64,000 nt of DNA from Thysanoteuthis rhombus (lineage: Eukaryota; Mollusca; Cephalopoda; Oegopsida; Thysanoteuthidae): the NCBI GenBank assembly GCA_963457665.1, contig OY735207.1, forward strand, positions 61,897,888 through 61,961,887, in the 5' to 3' direction. The number at the start of each line of letters is the position of its first letter. Within the stretch, counting starts at the first letter, position 1. Position numbers and translations under genes: made by a program. The notes under the pieces were generated by a model, which made no database searches, was not told where the DNA came from, and saw only the letters and a program-made list of their open reading frames with translations. Below are positions 62,131 through 64,000 of this stretch, in pieces.

Positions 62131-62654
62131 TATACTTATTATTTTGACTTATGTCATTTGAATAAAATTTGAAAATTAGAAACTAGAAAGCAAGTTTTAT
62201 TATATGTATGTATAGTTCATAAAGAACATAAATAATTTTGAAAAATTAAACCAAATCTAAAACATTCCAGTTTGGCCAAGAGTATAGATCAAAGTTTGAG
62301 AGGCTTGAGGTTCCATTTCAAATACCAGATTACTTGAAGTTCAGTTCATCACCACTAATTCACACAAGAAAAAAACTAAGTCTAGATCAAACTGAAGTGT
62401 CCTCCTTCCAAGAAACTGTAAAACATACAGTATACAAATAGCCACAATGCCATTCCATAGTAATATTAAAGTATGACACAGTAACAATGTCTTGTTCAAG
62501 GTCTTAGTAATTATATAAAAAGTGACAAAAATCAATATTGAAAATTAAGCATAGATTTTTGTTTACACCATCTTATCACATGGTAGTGTTAATACGGTTG
62601 GTTGAGACTTAAGAATATGTTTCATTCATAGATTTATAATTAATATTAGATAAA

Positions 62655-62855
62655 CAGGTCTCGTTAGCAACTCAGTAGTAACTATCACATGACCAATATC
62701 TTTTGGCAGTTTCTTCTGAACATAAGGACTAGAGGTTTAAATTTTCAGCACCCTAGCTCCATTGATGTGGCCTATATTTGCTATACATACATAACCAGCT
62801 AGACTAACGTGAAAATTGAAGAAACCTAGGATGACAGTTTCTAATTTTAGTAGCA
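62655..62855 (-). repeat. Dispersed repeat A, internally deleted
   Basis: Both ends are present (aaacaggtctcgttagcaac and gaagaaacctaggatgac), but the central gatcac region is missing. This shortens it to about 200 bp. Confidence 0.6.
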
Positions 62856-62859
62856 GTCT

Positions 62860-64000
62860 ATTTCATTGCTGGCTAGGGTTTCAAGAGGGAAGGAAAAATA
62901 GATGACTTCTCCATTCTACACAAAATTTTCAAATCCTATTTTCTGTTTACATTCAATCTGATTGTCTATACTCTGCATAAAATCAGAAGTGTTCATTTTT
63001 TTCTTCTCCAAAAAGTAAAATGAAAGATTTAAATATAACCCATCAAATCATTAAGTTATGAGTTATGATTTGTAAAATGAATTCATGAATAAACCAACAT
63101 GATAGAAACTGGTTACAAGTTTAATCTCACGACTAATAAACTACATATTTGTTAACATTTTTCAGTTACCAGAAACAAAAATTGAAAAGCAGGTTTTTTG
63201 TTTGTTTTTTTTTTAAATAAACAAATTTTTTTTTTCTTAAAGAAAAAGAAAAAAAAGCTGATGGCAAGAAAAAACAGTCGAGCCGTAGCTGAATATTGTG
63301 TATATACACGAATATATTCAGAGCAAAGCTGATGGCACAGAGTTTTCCATTATCTATCAGGGTCTTTTGATTTAAAATGTAATGAAATCAGCATTTTTCC
63401 ACACGACAGTTTCTCAAGTTTTTTACTACATAAATTTATAGAGTATCAAATGGAAACTATTTTTTTTATTTTGTATTATGCAGACTCTGCACTAACATAT
63501 ATCCGAAAATGTTGAATGTTTATTAAATTTACATATACATTTTTCACAATATAAGTTTCGTCAAATCTATCTCCTCTCAAATAATGAAAGAATCTTTCCT
63601 TTGGAATGTGCAGCATACAACAGATATTCTGTAAGACTCAAAACAGCTAAGAATCATAACAAAATTGTCTAAAATCATGAAGATTTCAATGAATAATGAT
63701 AAAATCAGAAGTATATAATTTTTATTTGTAACACTATAGAGTAACTGTTGATAAGTGAATTATATTACAACTGCCTTATTGAGTTATACGTTATTAAGGG
63801 TTAGTGTAGAATCTGGGTTTATTTGAGCATGGGATCTTGGGGTATTTTCAAGAAGCTGCTCGCAACCTTGACAGAGGAAGACGCTTATTGTGGCCACTTT
63901 GAGATAGGGCCTTTTAGTTAACAATAATTGACTGGTAACATTAAACAAAGGAAATAAAAATTGGAACAATTTACATTCATTGATTTTAAGTTTAAATCCA
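62860..64000. other. Non-coding stretch at window end
   Basis: It is AT-rich with A and T runs. The short minus ORF at 63969-63784 has no family resemblance. Confidence 0.4.

Overview
The window looks like genomic DNA from a cephalopod mollusc, most likely an octopus. The reasons are AT-rich sequence, very frequent TA/CA/GT microsatellites, two intron-rich genes with kilobase introns, several tRNA-derived SINE types, a ~400 bp dispersed repeat with at least nine copies on both strands, RTE-type LINE tails ending in GAT repeats, Penelope-like fragments, and the molluscan AAGGGAGATAA motif. The species is inferred from repeat style, not proven.

Two multi-exon protein genes face each other tail to tail. 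On the + strand, six exons between 5470 and 22148 form one continuous frame (1917 nt, 638 residues plus stop; the N-terminus lies upstream). They encode a harmonin-homology domain (HHD), two PDZ domains and a Ser/Tyr-rich tail, as in the whirlin/harmonin/PDZD7/DYSC class of scaffolds. On the - strand, nine coding exons between 53182 and 36567 join with perfect phase (2937 nt, 978 residues). They encode PDZ, Ser-rich linker, PDZ, a Roc-like domain without a recognisable P-loop, a COR-like domain with a Cys cluster, and a C-terminal Death domain. I do not recognise this architecture in any named protein family. It is the most interesting object in the window. Both genes would act as intracellular scaffolds, the second probably in Death-fold signalling, but no functional link between them can be read from the sequence.

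Layout: 1-5469 holds repeats and a dead mariner just upstream of the first visible exon. 5470-22148 is the + gene, with RTE LINEs, another LINE RT fragment, Penelope-like pieces and microsatellites in its introns. 22149-36566 is intergenic: a 3' UTR, a 5S-rRNA-derived element, a 155 bp insertion with a 15 bp target duplication, GT arrays, Penelope fragments, two orphan candidate exons on the - strand (33400-33501 and 29127-29198, the latter with a poly(A) signal) and a homopolymer-rich stretch. 36567-53211 is the - gene. 53212-64000 is its upstream flank, with SINEs and other repeats and no coding sequence that I can support.

All exon joins are hand-made from splice consensus and reading phase. 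Domain calls come from reading motifs; no database search was run.
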